Shown piece by piece: positions 22,711 to 31,159 of a stretch of 64,000 bases of DNA; within the stretch, counting starts at the first letter, position 1; the number at the start of each line of letters is the position of its first letter. The stretch is taken from positions 43,918 to 107,917 of the forward strand of contig JASLPY010000010.1 of assembly GCA_030744755.1 (NCBI GenBank). The letters run 5' to 3'. The stretch comes from Kiritimatiellia bacterium. GTDB lineage: Bacteria > Verrucomicrobiota > Kiritimatiellia > UBA8416 > JADHWI01. The notes under the pieces were generated by a model, which searched no databases, was not told the DNA's origin, and was given only the letters and a program-made list of their open reading frames with translations. A program made the position numbers and the translations under genes.

Positions 22711-23994
22711 CTAGATTGAATTCAGATGTTCTTTCGTTCTCTCGAAAGAAGGCTGCTCCGTCGTAGCGCGGACGACCTCTTTGCCGAACTTGTTGTAGCC
22801 AATGACAGTATCGTTGTAGATCTCCTGCACCTTCTTCTGACCGGATGGCAGGGTTCTTTCGATTTCGGCCAGTTTCGGCCCCTTCTCGATCTTGAACTTG
22901 TAGATGATCTGTTGGGTCGAACGGAACAGCTGGAGAACAGACAGGAGTTCCCGGTCGGGGCAGCTGTACTGGACCAATGCGTTTGCGACCCCCGGACCGA
23001 ACATCTGTTCCAGGTGCGGCTGCGGCACCCATCTCGGCGGGATGTAGTACCCATTTGCCTGTGTCCCGAATTGCGGATACAGGGGCAGAGCAATCTTCCG
23101 TTCCTGGATCAGGTAATACAACGGGTGATCAGGCGCGGCTTCCCATTTGCCGTCTTTGACAGGAAGAAGGCCCTGCATCCGGATCTTGCCCACGCAGGAG
23201 GACATGCAGCGAGTTTCCAACGGTTCACGGTTGGGGCTCAGTTCAGGGTCCTTACCTTCGATGCGAGGATAGCATCCAATACATTTCTCGGATACTCGCG
23301 TGGTCGGACGGTACATTGGCTTTTTGTAAGGGCAGGCCTCAACACATTTTCTGTATCCGCGACATCGCTTCTGGTCAATAAGTACTATGCCGTCTTCTTT
23401 TCGCTTGTAGATCGCCTTCCGAGGGCAGGCCGCAAGGCAGGCCGGGTAACTGCAGTGGTTGCAGAGACGTTGCAGGTAGAAAAACCATATATCGTGCTCA
23501 GGCAATTGGGCTGATCGGCCCCATTCACCTTCCTTCATCGTCTTGCCTGATGCCGTCTCTTCATGAATATTCGGGTTCTGCCATTCTTCATCGGTCGGAA
23601 GGTACCCCAATGCACGCTTGGGGGCACGAGCTGATGGATCCTTGTCTGCCGCTTCGAAGATCGTCTTTCCCTCAAACACTCCAAAAGGTTTCTCCGGGCC
23701 TTTCGAGAACGTGTCCCAAATCTGCTCGTCAGGATTTGCCTTTTCCAACATTCCCAGCAGTTTCACATCCCAGTTCCGCGGATAACCACCGTAGGGCTTG
23801 CTCTCAACATTGTTCCACCACATGAATTCCTGTCCCTTGGAGAATGTCCAGGTGGATTTGCAGGCCATCGTGCAAGTCTGACAGGCGATACAGCGATTGA
23901 TGTTGAACACGAACGCGAATTGCCAATCCGGATGGCTCTCGTCGTACGGATAGCTCATCTCGCGACCCAATTGCCAATTGAAAACGTCGGACAT
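22711..23994 (-). CDS. nxrB: NXR/Nar-type iron-sulfur beta subunit
   Basis: This 427-residue protein starts MSDVFNWQLGREM, close to what I recall for NxrB of Nitrospira and anammox bacteria. It has four iron-sulfur motifs: CIACQTCTMAC, CNHCSYPACLAACPRKAI, CRGYRKCVEACPYKKP, and CIGCYP with CMSSCVGK. They form the electron wire from the molybdenum subunit. I chose the ATG at 23994 over the longer track ORF because AAGGAAGGA lies just upstream and homology begins there. There is no signal peptide; it would be carried across with the Tat-bearing alpha subunit. Direction of the reaction (nitrate reduction or nitrite oxidation) cannot be told from this subunit. Confidence 0.92.
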   Translation of the reverse strand: MSDVFNWQLGREMSYPYDESHPDWQFAFVFNINRCIACQTCTMACKSTWTFSKGQEFMWWNNVESKPYGGYPRNWDVKLLGMLEKANPDEQIWDTFSKGPEKPFGVFEGKTIFEAADKDPSARAPKRALGYLPTDEEWQNPNIHEETASGKTMKEGEWGRSAQLPEHDIWFFYLQRLCNHCSYPACLAACPRKAIYKRKEDGIVLIDQKRCRGYRKCVEACPYKKPMYRPTTRVSEKCIGCYPRIEGKDPELSPNREPLETRCMSSCVGKIRMQGLLPVKDGKWEAAPDHPLYYLIQERKIALPLYPQFGTQANGYYIPPRWVPQPHLEQMFGPGVANALVQYSCPDRELLSVLQLFRSTQQIIYKFKIEKGPKLAEIERTLPSGQKKVQEIYNDTVIGYNKFGKEVVRATTEQPSFERTKEHLNSI

Positions 23995-24038
23995 AATGTA
24001 TCCTTCCTTATTACTCTTAGATCTTATGTGCTCACTGT

Positions 24039-24374
24039 CTATGAACGTACTGAGACACGTAATGCTCCGCAATTCTGTACAACTTCGTTGATTCTTGTGC
24101 GAATTCTATCCTCACCAAGCAGTCGCTTGAGATTGGCGGTGGCGCCATAGAACGGATCGTCGAAGATGCGCATGATCTCGTCGGCATTCATTCCGAGAGA
24201 GGCATATTCCTCGACCAGGATGGTCAGCATAAGCTCCGGATCGCCCGGTGCCGACTCAGCCGTCATCCCCATCGGATCGCCGGTCTCGGCCGGACGATTC
24301 GCCGGATGCTCATCCTTGAAGAACTGCTCTTCTGCAGTACTCTGGCCAACCGATTCTGTTGCTCGTTCAGACAT
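24039..24374 (-). CDS. Small conserved-looking protein between nxrA and nxrB, function unknown
   Basis: This 111-residue protein has an acidic, disordered-looking first third and a helical second half (VEEYASLGMNADEIMRIFDDP, then FYGATANLKRLLGEDRIRTRI). It begins three bases after the nxrA stop reads on in the operon direction and ends 45 bases before the nxrB start. It has no cysteine cluster, membrane segment or signal peptide. Its place suggests a maturation or assembly factor or a minor subunit of the molybdoenzyme. I do not recognise a family. Confidence 0.7.
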   Translation of the reverse strand: MSERATESVGQSTAEEQFFKDEHPANRPAETGDPMGMTAESAPGDPELMLTILVEEYASLGMNADEIMRIFDDPFYGATANLKRLLGEDRIRTRINEVVQNCGALRVSVRS

Positions 24375-24376
24375 GC

Positions 24377-27300
24377 TTAACCTGTAGTTGTCAACTCACC
24401 CGCGATATAGCGCTTCATTTCATCATTCTCTTCGCCAACGGTGTGGCCGGTTGTCGCCGGCAGCCACACTCCTTTGCCGCCAAGTCCACCGTCCTCAGCT
24501 TTCACGATGCGTACCAACGTCTCTTTCGGCACTGTATTCACGCCGTGGTTATCCACCGCGAAGCCGAACGTGAAGCCTACTGCCCCTGTCTTCTTGTGGA
24601 AGAGGGTGTCAGTCTGGTGCATAGGCATCAGCCAGCTCCGGGTGATACTCTGGTGCGATCCGTACCGGTAGTTTGACTGGTAGCCCGTATCTTCGGCCAA
24701 AGCCATACCGTCTTCGCGACTTTCGTGTGCCTTGACGGTACGCTCCGTGGCGATCCACCCGGTATGCTTCATTATCGTCATGCTGTAGGGCAGTGAATGG
24801 TTCAGCTTGACTCGGACCAGACAGCGAAACGCTTTTGTCAACGGATGGTCCTTGGTAGCACCGACAAACGGTCTGTCCTCTGTGTTTGCATCGACATAGA
24901 CGTAATCGCCTTCCTTCAGGCCCATCTCTTTCGCTGCCAGCGGATTCATCTGCACCTGCCTGTCACCAACTCCGGGGGAACGTTTATCCTCGCGGTATGG
25001 ATCCCCATGGTTGCTGCTCCAGATCCAGTGCCAATCAACGGTCGACCAGGATGAATGGGTCGTATGTCTACTTTTAGGTGTAGAACAGAAGAAGCGGTAG
25101 CCATCCTTCCAGAGCGGATTGGCTGTCTTCTTCACATCTGCCCAGCTCATCTTGATGTTCCGTACCGTCCTGAGATCCGGATCCATGGCATCCTGTGGAA
25201 TTCCATAGTCCTTTGGCCTGATATACGGACTGGTCGAGACAATTACATTGGGCAGATAAGGGGTAGCTTCTGTCCCCTCACGATGAACAATCAGGTTCTC
25301 ACCGTATTCGATGGCCTCGGGAAGATCGCAATAGCCGCAAAGACGCCCGTTATCCGTGTAGAACGGTATGTCATCGTGTACCTGCTCATAGAACGCAACC
25401 CTTGGATAGGTGCGGAACAGCATCAATGCCGCGCCCGGCTCACCCCCATACTCGCCCTTTTCAAGCTTGTCGAGCTGGTAAGCTCCCTTATCGCCACGGG
25501 TTGTCGTACAGTTATCCAACACACGCTGGATATATACCCTTGATTTCTTCTCCGTAACGAATTTCCAGTAATCGGCAAATCGACGATCCCCCGTGATCTT
25601 CGTAAGAGCTCTGCCAACCCCGGCAAAGATCTCGCCATCGTCCCTCGAATCATACAACGGCTTGATCCCGTTCCCGCCCCACACCTGCAGGAAGGGGTTG
25701 GAACATGCTCCGCCCAGTTCCAGGTCTTCGAATTCCACCCAGGAATTTGCCGGCAGAATAATGTCGGAATACTCTGCCGAAGCAGTCCATTCCACCTGCT
25801 GGTCGACAATCATGTCGATCTTCGGGAAGACATTGACGAGCAGGTTGTAGACCCACTTCGCCTGGTTGATCAGGTTCGCGTTGTTGTACCACATCAACTT
25901 GGTGGGGCACGGCATATGCGTGTCGCCGGTGAAGATCTTGCGCCCTTCCGCGGGAGTATCCACAATCAACGGCTTCTCTCCATGCCCCCAGAAGGCAACA
26001 TCCTCACCATAAGTGTAGTTGTGAATATGATCGTGATGATTGATGCGGGCGTTCTCATCCAGAACGGGGCGGAACGGGTTCTCGTGCGAATAGGTTCCGG
26101 CGCCCGGGCCTGTCCAGGGCGAGCCCTGCAATAGAGCGCCCTTGTAATTGCCGGCCCAGGTGAATACACCCGCACCGTGTTTGCCAATGTTCCCCGTCAA
26201 CATCATCGGCAGGTAGCAGGCCCTGTTATGCAATGTGCCATGGAAGTAATGGTTAGTTCCTTCACCGTGGTGAATGGCGACCGGGTGACCCGCCTTTGTC
26301 GTTTCCCATATATCCTTGGCCAATCGCTCAACCAGCGCTGCATTTGCTCCACTGATATCCTCAACCGTTTTAGAGTCGTAATCCTTCAGATGCTCTTTAT
26401 ACATCTCGTAGACGGGCATTACTTCTATCTCTTTTCCGTCTACAGTCTTAACCTTGAACTTTCCGTTCAGCGCCGCGTTCATGTTGGCATTCTTGCCCAC
26501 ATCATCGCGACTGATCGCAACGACCTTCTTCGCTTCGGAATCCCATATGGTGAAATCACCGATCTTTTCGCGCTGATCAGCCTTGAGGTTGTGTCTCGTG
26601 AATGAAGGGCCCTTCGAAATATCTTTCTGCTTGTATCCTGCAATCACCTCTTCCGGACGTAAACGGCGAAGATTGTCCGTGCGAACCAACAGAGGGAAGT
26701 CCGTGAACCCCTTGACAAACTCCTCATCGATCCAATTATTATCCATCAGGATCTTGGCCAGACATAGAACAACGGCCGTATCAGAGAGCCCCGGTCTCAC
26801 ACCAATCCAGTAATCGGCCTTCGCCGATGGAGCACTGTAGTCAGGTGTAATGACGACGATCTTGCCACCATGCTCGATGATCTCTGTGAGCCAGTGACTA
26901 TCCGCCATCTTGTTCTCGATAAGGTTCTTGCCAATCTGGATGTTCAGCCTGGAAAAACGCATGTCATTCATGTCGGCATCAGAAGTCTGCAGACCATGGA
27001 CAAACGGCTGGCCCGGCGCCTGGTCGCCGCGCCAGGTATACTCCGTCCATTCACGACATCCGACAGCATCTTTCTCGCTGGTACCACGAACATGGTGATC
27101 CAGTAGCCCGGTCATATTGGCAAACCTGAAAAGCCCGAACTTCCCGATGAGTCCGTGAATAGGAAGACAGGACCCAATCTTCATCGTTCTGGTTCCGGCG
27201 CCCTTCCAATGCTTCAGCATGGATTCGTCGTAACCATCCTTCAGTAGCCTGGTTTTGCCCTGATCGCCGCTGTACGTATCGCCAATTGCCATCATACCCT

Positions 27301-27913
27301 TGGCACTGTAATCCCAGGCTTGCTCCCAGGTAACACGTACGAACGAGTCCGAGCCGCGACTGTCAAATTTGTATTTTGTCCGGAGTGAAGGGTCGTCTGA
27401 GAGAGACGGGAAGCCGGCATCTGCCCATTCCTTCCATCCTTTGCGAATGACGGGGCCCTTCAGGCGGTATGGTCCGTAAACCCTTCTTTGGAAGGTATAT
27501 CCTTTGGGACAGCCGCGCGGATTCCAGTGATCGGTTGCCTTGTTACCGTAAAGATCGCCGACTCGACCGTGGTCGTAATTCTGCTCGGCTCGCACCATCA
27601 CGCCATTCCTCACAAAGGCACGCATGCGGCACATATGCGTATCATTGGGGGCGCAGATCCATGTAAATGTTCTATCGTAATGATATTGATCCAGGTAGAC
27701 CTTCTCCCATCCGCGTGTTGGATAGTGGTCGAGAGGATTCTCTATATCCTGAATAGACGTCAGCCCACCAAGAACGTCAACAGGCGATGCCGCGATCACG
27801 GAACCGGCACCCAGAAGTTGCAGAAAACTGCGCCGTGGAATGCCCGAATCGCTTTTCTGCGAGTGACCATTGAGGGGCTGTCTTGAATCTCGTGAATTCT
27901 TCTTCATATTCAT
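24377..27913 (-). CDS. nxrA: NXR/Nar-type molybdopterin catalytic alpha subunit, Tat-exported
   Basis: This 1178-residue member of the type II DMSO-reductase family has a twin-arginine signal (IPRRSFLQLLG, residues about 25-35), so the active site is periplasmic. The N-terminal [4Fe-4S] site reads CAPNDTHMC near residues 87-95, with a further Cys in RGCPKG. RGDQAPG holds the likely Asp ligand of molybdenum (aligned by me with the NarG Asp region). The sequence is closest in memory to NxrA of Nitrospira and anammox bacteria rather than to cytoplasmic NarG. Nitrite oxidation, nitrate reduction or both are possible. Operon partners are nxrC, nxrB, a TorD-like chaperone and a bc complex. Confidence 0.9.
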   Translation of the reverse strand: MNMKKNSRDSRQPLNGHSQKSDSGIPRRSFLQLLGAGSVIAASPVDVLGGLTSIQDIENPLDHYPTRGWEKVYLDQYHYDRTFTWICAPNDTHMCRMRAFVRNGVMVRAEQNYDHGRVGDLYGNKATDHWNPRGCPKGYTFQRRVYGPYRLKGPVIRKGWKEWADAGFPSLSDDPSLRTKYKFDSRGSDSFVRVTWEQAWDYSAKGMMAIGDTYSGDQGKTRLLKDGYDESMLKHWKGAGTRTMKIGSCLPIHGLIGKFGLFRFANMTGLLDHHVRGTSEKDAVGCREWTEYTWRGDQAPGQPFVHGLQTSDADMNDMRFSRLNIQIGKNLIENKMADSHWLTEIIEHGGKIVVITPDYSAPSAKADYWIGVRPGLSDTAVVLCLAKILMDNNWIDEEFVKGFTDFPLLVRTDNLRRLRPEEVIAGYKQKDISKGPSFTRHNLKADQREKIGDFTIWDSEAKKVVAISRDDVGKNANMNAALNGKFKVKTVDGKEIEVMPVYEMYKEHLKDYDSKTVEDISGANAALVERLAKDIWETTKAGHPVAIHHGEGTNHYFHGTLHNRACYLPMMLTGNIGKHGAGVFTWAGNYKGALLQGSPWTGPGAGTYSHENPFRPVLDENARINHHDHIHNYTYGEDVAFWGHGEKPLIVDTPAEGRKIFTGDTHMPCPTKLMWYNNANLINQAKWVYNLLVNVFPKIDMIVDQQVEWTASAEYSDIILPANSWVEFEDLELGGACSNPFLQVWGGNGIKPLYDSRDDGEIFAGVGRALTKITGDRRFADYWKFVTEKKSRVYIQRVLDNCTTTRGDKGAYQLDKLEKGEYGGEPGAALMLFRTYPRVAFYEQVHDDIPFYTDNGRLCGYCDLPEAIEYGENLIVHREGTEATPYLPNVIVSTSPYIRPKDYGIPQDAMDPDLRTVRNIKMSWADVKKTANPLWKDGYRFFCSTPKSRHTTHSSWSTVDWHWIWSSNHGDPYREDKRSPGVGDRQVQMNPLAAKEMGLKEGDYVYVDANTEDRPFVGATKDHPLTKAFRCLVRVKLNHSLPYSMTIMKHTGWIATERTVKAHESREDGMALAEDTGYQSNYRYGSHQSITRSWLMPMHQTDTLFHKKTGAVGFTFGFAVDNHGVNTVPKETLVRIVKAEDGGLGGKGVWLPATTGHTVGEENDEMKRYIAGELTTTG

Positions 27914-27933
27914 ATTCCTTCGATTCCTGGCAA

Positions 27934-29517
27934 CTATTTCTGAATTTCAAGTTTATGCCATATCGTCACAGACTTCTGACCGTTGCGATCTCCCGCGTTT
28001 CCATCCCATAAGGCCAACGCAATAGAAATCGTCTCACCCGGAGAAACCATGGCATCACCTTCCAGGTTGCTCACGAAGACCACCGACCATTTGCCATTCT
28101 CCCAGTGAGCTTCGCCTTTTATGTTCTGAACTGCGGCAGCGCGCGTAGTAAGCGTGCCGAAACCACCTGCACCGAGGTTCTCAACCGCGGACGGGTGAGC
28201 CTTCTGAGAGACGGGGTTCCCCGCATGAGCTGCCGTGTGATATGCGGGACCACCTGGTGCACCGTGGTCATGATGCTCGACCGGCATATTCGGATGGGCG
28301 TCACGAAGTGAGCCATGACCCCGCTCCAGATCTTTCTTCCAGGCAGCTTTCCAGTACCAGATCGTTACTTCATCGTCCTTTGAGCCCATGGCAAAGAACG
28401 GAGGATTATCACCAGCTGACAATTGGATTGCAGCGCCATCGGTGAATTCCTTCTGACGAAGCATTGAATCGTTACGGGCAGAATCTTCCCAAACCAGCCG
28501 TACAGCCAGTTTCTTGCCATCATGAGCCGCCTGAATCTCACAGCCTTCAATACGGTCATGACGCCACCACAGCGGCATGACGGGAACAAACGTTGCTTCA
28601 TAGTTGTTCCAATCAGGGTGGCTGGGATTCGCATTAACTTCACCAGTGGCCCGCTCGGCGACAAACAATTTCTGCTTCTGAAGCACCCGTTCCTGGGCAC
28701 CCGGCTTGATGAACTGCTGAGTGTAGTGAACAACTGCCCACAGCTGTTCTTCAGTATATTCTGTTGCAGGCATCGGTGTGCCGGGCATGCCGCGCCTGAT
28801 TCTCCGGGCCAGGTTAACTCCCTCGCTTCCACCCTTAAAAATACCTTGTGAGAAGTCACGCGAGAAGATCGCACGGCCTTCGCCATTCTTCATATCGGTC
28901 TTTTTTCTGCCGCGCCCATCATCATCATGACATTTCGCACAATTTGCCGTGTACAGCTTCTTGCCCAACGCCATCTGTGCCCCTGTAGATTTGATCTCAG
29001 GCGCAATCTTAACGACTGGTCCCGGCTCAAACACTTCATTTGCAATTTCAAGCGCTTCTTTGCGGGTCATGCTGTCATCGTCGGCCTTCAAGCGTGTTAC
29101 TTTGCCCTCGATGGCAAGATGTTTAACCGTTTTGGCAAGCGCCTTCACGTCATTGTCAGAGAAATGCCCCCATGAAGGCATTGACGAACCGGCCATTCCC
29201 ATCCGAAGCGTATCAACTATGTCAGATTCAGACGGAAGTCCCGATTCAGTAGAGGTAAGACGGAATTTACCACCACTGAAATCCCTTGGTTTGGGCGACA
29301 GCAGGTACTCTGCTTCGCCATCACCTAATCCCGTCTCCCCGTGGCAAGACGCGCAGTGCTTGGTATACAACTCCAGACCCCGTGCCAGCTCCGGTCCGAG
29401 TGATTTTGCCGACGAAACCGCCGACGGTTTAGATGGACTGATGTTGCTGCAAGAAACAACGAACAACACGGTCACGAGGACCGGACTCCATGCCAGAAGA
29501 AGTTTCTTTATCTGCAT
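27934..29517 (-). CDS. nxrC: NxrC-like diheme c / heme b-binding gamma subunit lipoprotein
   Basis: This 527-residue protein has a signal peptide with a lipobox-like VVSCS, so it may be a lipoprotein on the periplasmic side. Two c-type heme motifs follow, CASCH (near residue 75) and CAKCH (near 195), each in a class I cytochrome c domain. The C-terminal half, starting around HPDWNNYEATFVPVMPLWWR, resembles the ethylbenzene-dehydrogenase gamma fold that binds heme b. This would carry electrons between NxrB and the multiheme cytochromes. The internal ATG at 29517 is chosen because the signal peptide starts there and AGAGGAG lies upstream. It is the first gene behind the sigma-54 promoter. Confidence 0.85.
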   Translation of the reverse strand: MQIKKLLLAWSPVLVTVLFVVSCSNISPSKPSAVSSAKSLGPELARGLELYTKHCASCHGETGLGDGEAEYLLSPKPRDFSGGKFRLTSTESGLPSESDIVDTLRMGMAGSSMPSWGHFSDNDVKALAKTVKHLAIEGKVTRLKADDDSMTRKEALEIANEVFEPGPVVKIAPEIKSTGAQMALGKKLYTANCAKCHDDDGRGRKKTDMKNGEGRAIFSRDFSQGIFKGGSEGVNLARRIRRGMPGTPMPATEYTEEQLWAVVHYTQQFIKPGAQERVLQKQKLFVAERATGEVNANPSHPDWNNYEATFVPVMPLWWRHDRIEGCEIQAAHDGKKLAVRLVWEDSARNDSMLRQKEFTDGAAIQLSAGDNPPFFAMGSKDDEVTIWYWKAAWKKDLERGHGSLRDAHPNMPVEHHDHGAPGGPAYHTAAHAGNPVSQKAHPSAVENLGAGGFGTLTTRAAAVQNIKGEAHWENGKWSVVFVSNLEGDAMVSPGETISIALALWDGNAGDRNGQKSVTIWHKLEIQK

Positions 29518-29635
29518 TTTATCAAAATCTCCTCTAGGTCTCGCCATGTTCGGCAACATGTTATCCGACTGCAAACAGCCATACCAGTATCAATGACGCC
29601 GACAATTCATTAGTTCGTAAGCACGGCAGACGTAA

Positions 29636-29651
29636 TGCAAGAACGATGCCA
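29636..29651 (-). promoter_or_regulatory. Sigma-54 (-24/-12) promoter for the nxr operon
   Basis: The minus strand reads TGGCATCGTTCTTGCA. It has the GG and GC dinucleotides at exact -24/-12 spacing, TGGCA before and TTGCA after. Only two of the fixed consensus positions differ. The implied start is about 100 bases upstream of nxrC. The gene for a sigma-54-dependent regulator lies just upstream. Confidence 0.75.
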
Positions 29652-29689
29652 GTTCATCCGTTCAAGTGGAAATCATATCTACTGTCGTT

Positions 29690-29707
29690 GTAATGTACTG
29701 TCATTAC
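29690..29707. promoter_or_regulatory. Candidate enhancer site for the sigma-54 activator
   Basis: GTAATG-TACTGT-CATTAC is a perfect 6-bp inverted repeat about 40 bases upstream of the -24 element. Its placement suits an activator site. A second inverted repeat, CCTGAC/GTCAGG, lies further upstream at about 29792-29809, at the regulator's stop codon. Confidence 0.4.
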
Positions 29708-29805
29708 GCACCTTCTGTCGATCACGGCAGGAGAGGGCATCAATGTGAATCTACAGTTGAAATGAAAGGACATGACAAATACGACAGGGTCGCCTGACGT
29801 TCATG

Positions 29806-31155
29806 TCAGGTTTCTGTACCCTTATTCGCGCTAATCAGTCGATACAGATGCCGTTCTGTGATTCCGAGAACTTCAGCCGCTTTCTGTCGATTGCCGTTCG
29901 TGCGGGCGAGTACTCTCCGGATATGCTGTTCATGGGCGGCTTTCAAAGAAAGTAATTCGCCGCCTGAGTTCTCCCCCGGCGCCAGGTTCAGATGTTCCCG
30001 GCTGATTTCGTCGGCTTCGGCCAGCTGCGAACTGAAACAGGCGCGTTCGATTACGTGAGCCAGCTCCCTGACATTACCGGGCCAAGAATAAGCGTGAAGT
30101 GCGGTTTCTGCATCTTTGCTGAGCGTTCTGGATTCTCTGCCTCGTTGCGTAAGTCTTTCCAGAAAATGGGCGGCCAGGGGAATGATGTCCTCTATTCTCT
30201 CACGCAACGGCGGTATATGCAGGCGAAAGACATTCAATCGATGGTACAGATCTTCCCTGAAGGAACCTTCTTTGACTTTGGTGGCAAGATCCTGGTATGT
30301 CGCCGCCAGGATTCTTACATCTACCGCACGTTCCCTGGCTGAACCGACCCTGCGGAACAGGCCCGTCTCAAGTACCCGGAGCAATCGCACCTGTGCGGCG
30401 GTATTCATGTCGCCGATTTCGTCCAGCAGGAGAGTACCTCCGTCCGATACCTCAAACATTCCCGGCCTTGTTTCGGAGGCACCCGTGAACGCCCCTTTCT
30501 CAGCACCAAAAAGCTCGGCGTCCAGCAGATTGTCGGGAAGCGCCCCGCAGTTCAGTACGGAGTACGCCCTGCTGTGCCTTTGGCTCTTCAGATGGATGAA
30601 CTCAGCCAGAACACCTTTCCCGGCTCCTGTTTCGCCATCAATCAGGACTGTCATATCTGTTTCTGCAATCTGCTCGGCTTCCGTCATGATCTTTGCCATG
30701 GTCGGCGACGCGGCAACGATATCGCTGACCGATCCGGTACGCCGCCGTATTTCTTCACGGTAGACCAGGTTCTGCTTTGCCAACGCAACCTTTTCCATTG
30801 CATGCCCGAGCAGCACTGCAAGTTCCTTGAGTCTGACAGGCTTGGTGATGAAGTGATGCGCGCCCAGACGCATGGCTTCGACTGCCGATTCAATTGAGCC
30901 TTGCCCGGTTACCATGATGATCTCGACAACGGGATCGATTTCCTTGAGTGCTTTCAGGAGAGAAATCCCGTCCATTCCAGGCATCATGACGTCCACGAGT
31001 GCAACATCTACGAACTGTTTCTTCACCTGTTCTATGGCCGACTCTGCTTCTCCAGCATGCAGAATGGTAAGATCTTCGGATTGAAGGTATTCGGCTATGT
31101 TCTCCCGGAAATCGGCCTCGTCGTCTACCAACAGAATCGTTCCAGAATGCTTCAT
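29806..31155 (-). CDS. NtrC-family sigma-54-dependent response regulator
   Basis: This 449-residue regulator has the three standard parts. A receiver domain starts ILLVDDEADFRENI, with the phospho-Asp in VALVDVMMPGMDG. An AAA+ domain has Walker A GETGAGKG, the GAFTGA loop in AEKGAFTGASETRPG, and the arginine-rich GLFRRVGSARER. A C-terminal Fis-type helix-turn-helix ends NRQKAAEVLGITERHLYRLI. The ATG at 31155 is used because the receiver starts there; the longer track ORF adds no domain. It lies five bases after the kinase gene. The sigma-54 promoter downstream, in front of nxrC, makes the nxr operon its probable target. Confidence 0.93.
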   Translation of the reverse strand: MKHSGTILLVDDEADFRENIAEYLQSEDLTILHAGEAESAIEQVKKQFVDVALVDVMMPGMDGISLLKALKEIDPVVEIIMVTGQGSIESAVEAMRLGAHHFITKPVRLKELAVLLGHAMEKVALAKQNLVYREEIRRRTGSVSDIVAASPTMAKIMTEAEQIAETDMTVLIDGETGAGKGVLAEFIHLKSQRHSRAYSVLNCGALPDNLLDAELFGAEKGAFTGASETRPGMFEVSDGGTLLLDEIGDMNTAAQVRLLRVLETGLFRRVGSARERAVDVRILAATYQDLATKVKEGSFREDLYHRLNVFRLHIPPLRERIEDIIPLAAHFLERLTQRGRESRTLSKDAETALHAYSWPGNVRELAHVIERACFSSQLAEADEISREHLNLAPGENSGGELLSLKAAHEQHIRRVLARTNGNRQKAAEVLGITERHLYRLISANKGTET

Positions 31156-31159
31156 AATG

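Noticed and set aside
22726-23514. 262-residue ORF on the plus strand
   Set aside because: Antisense to nxrB.
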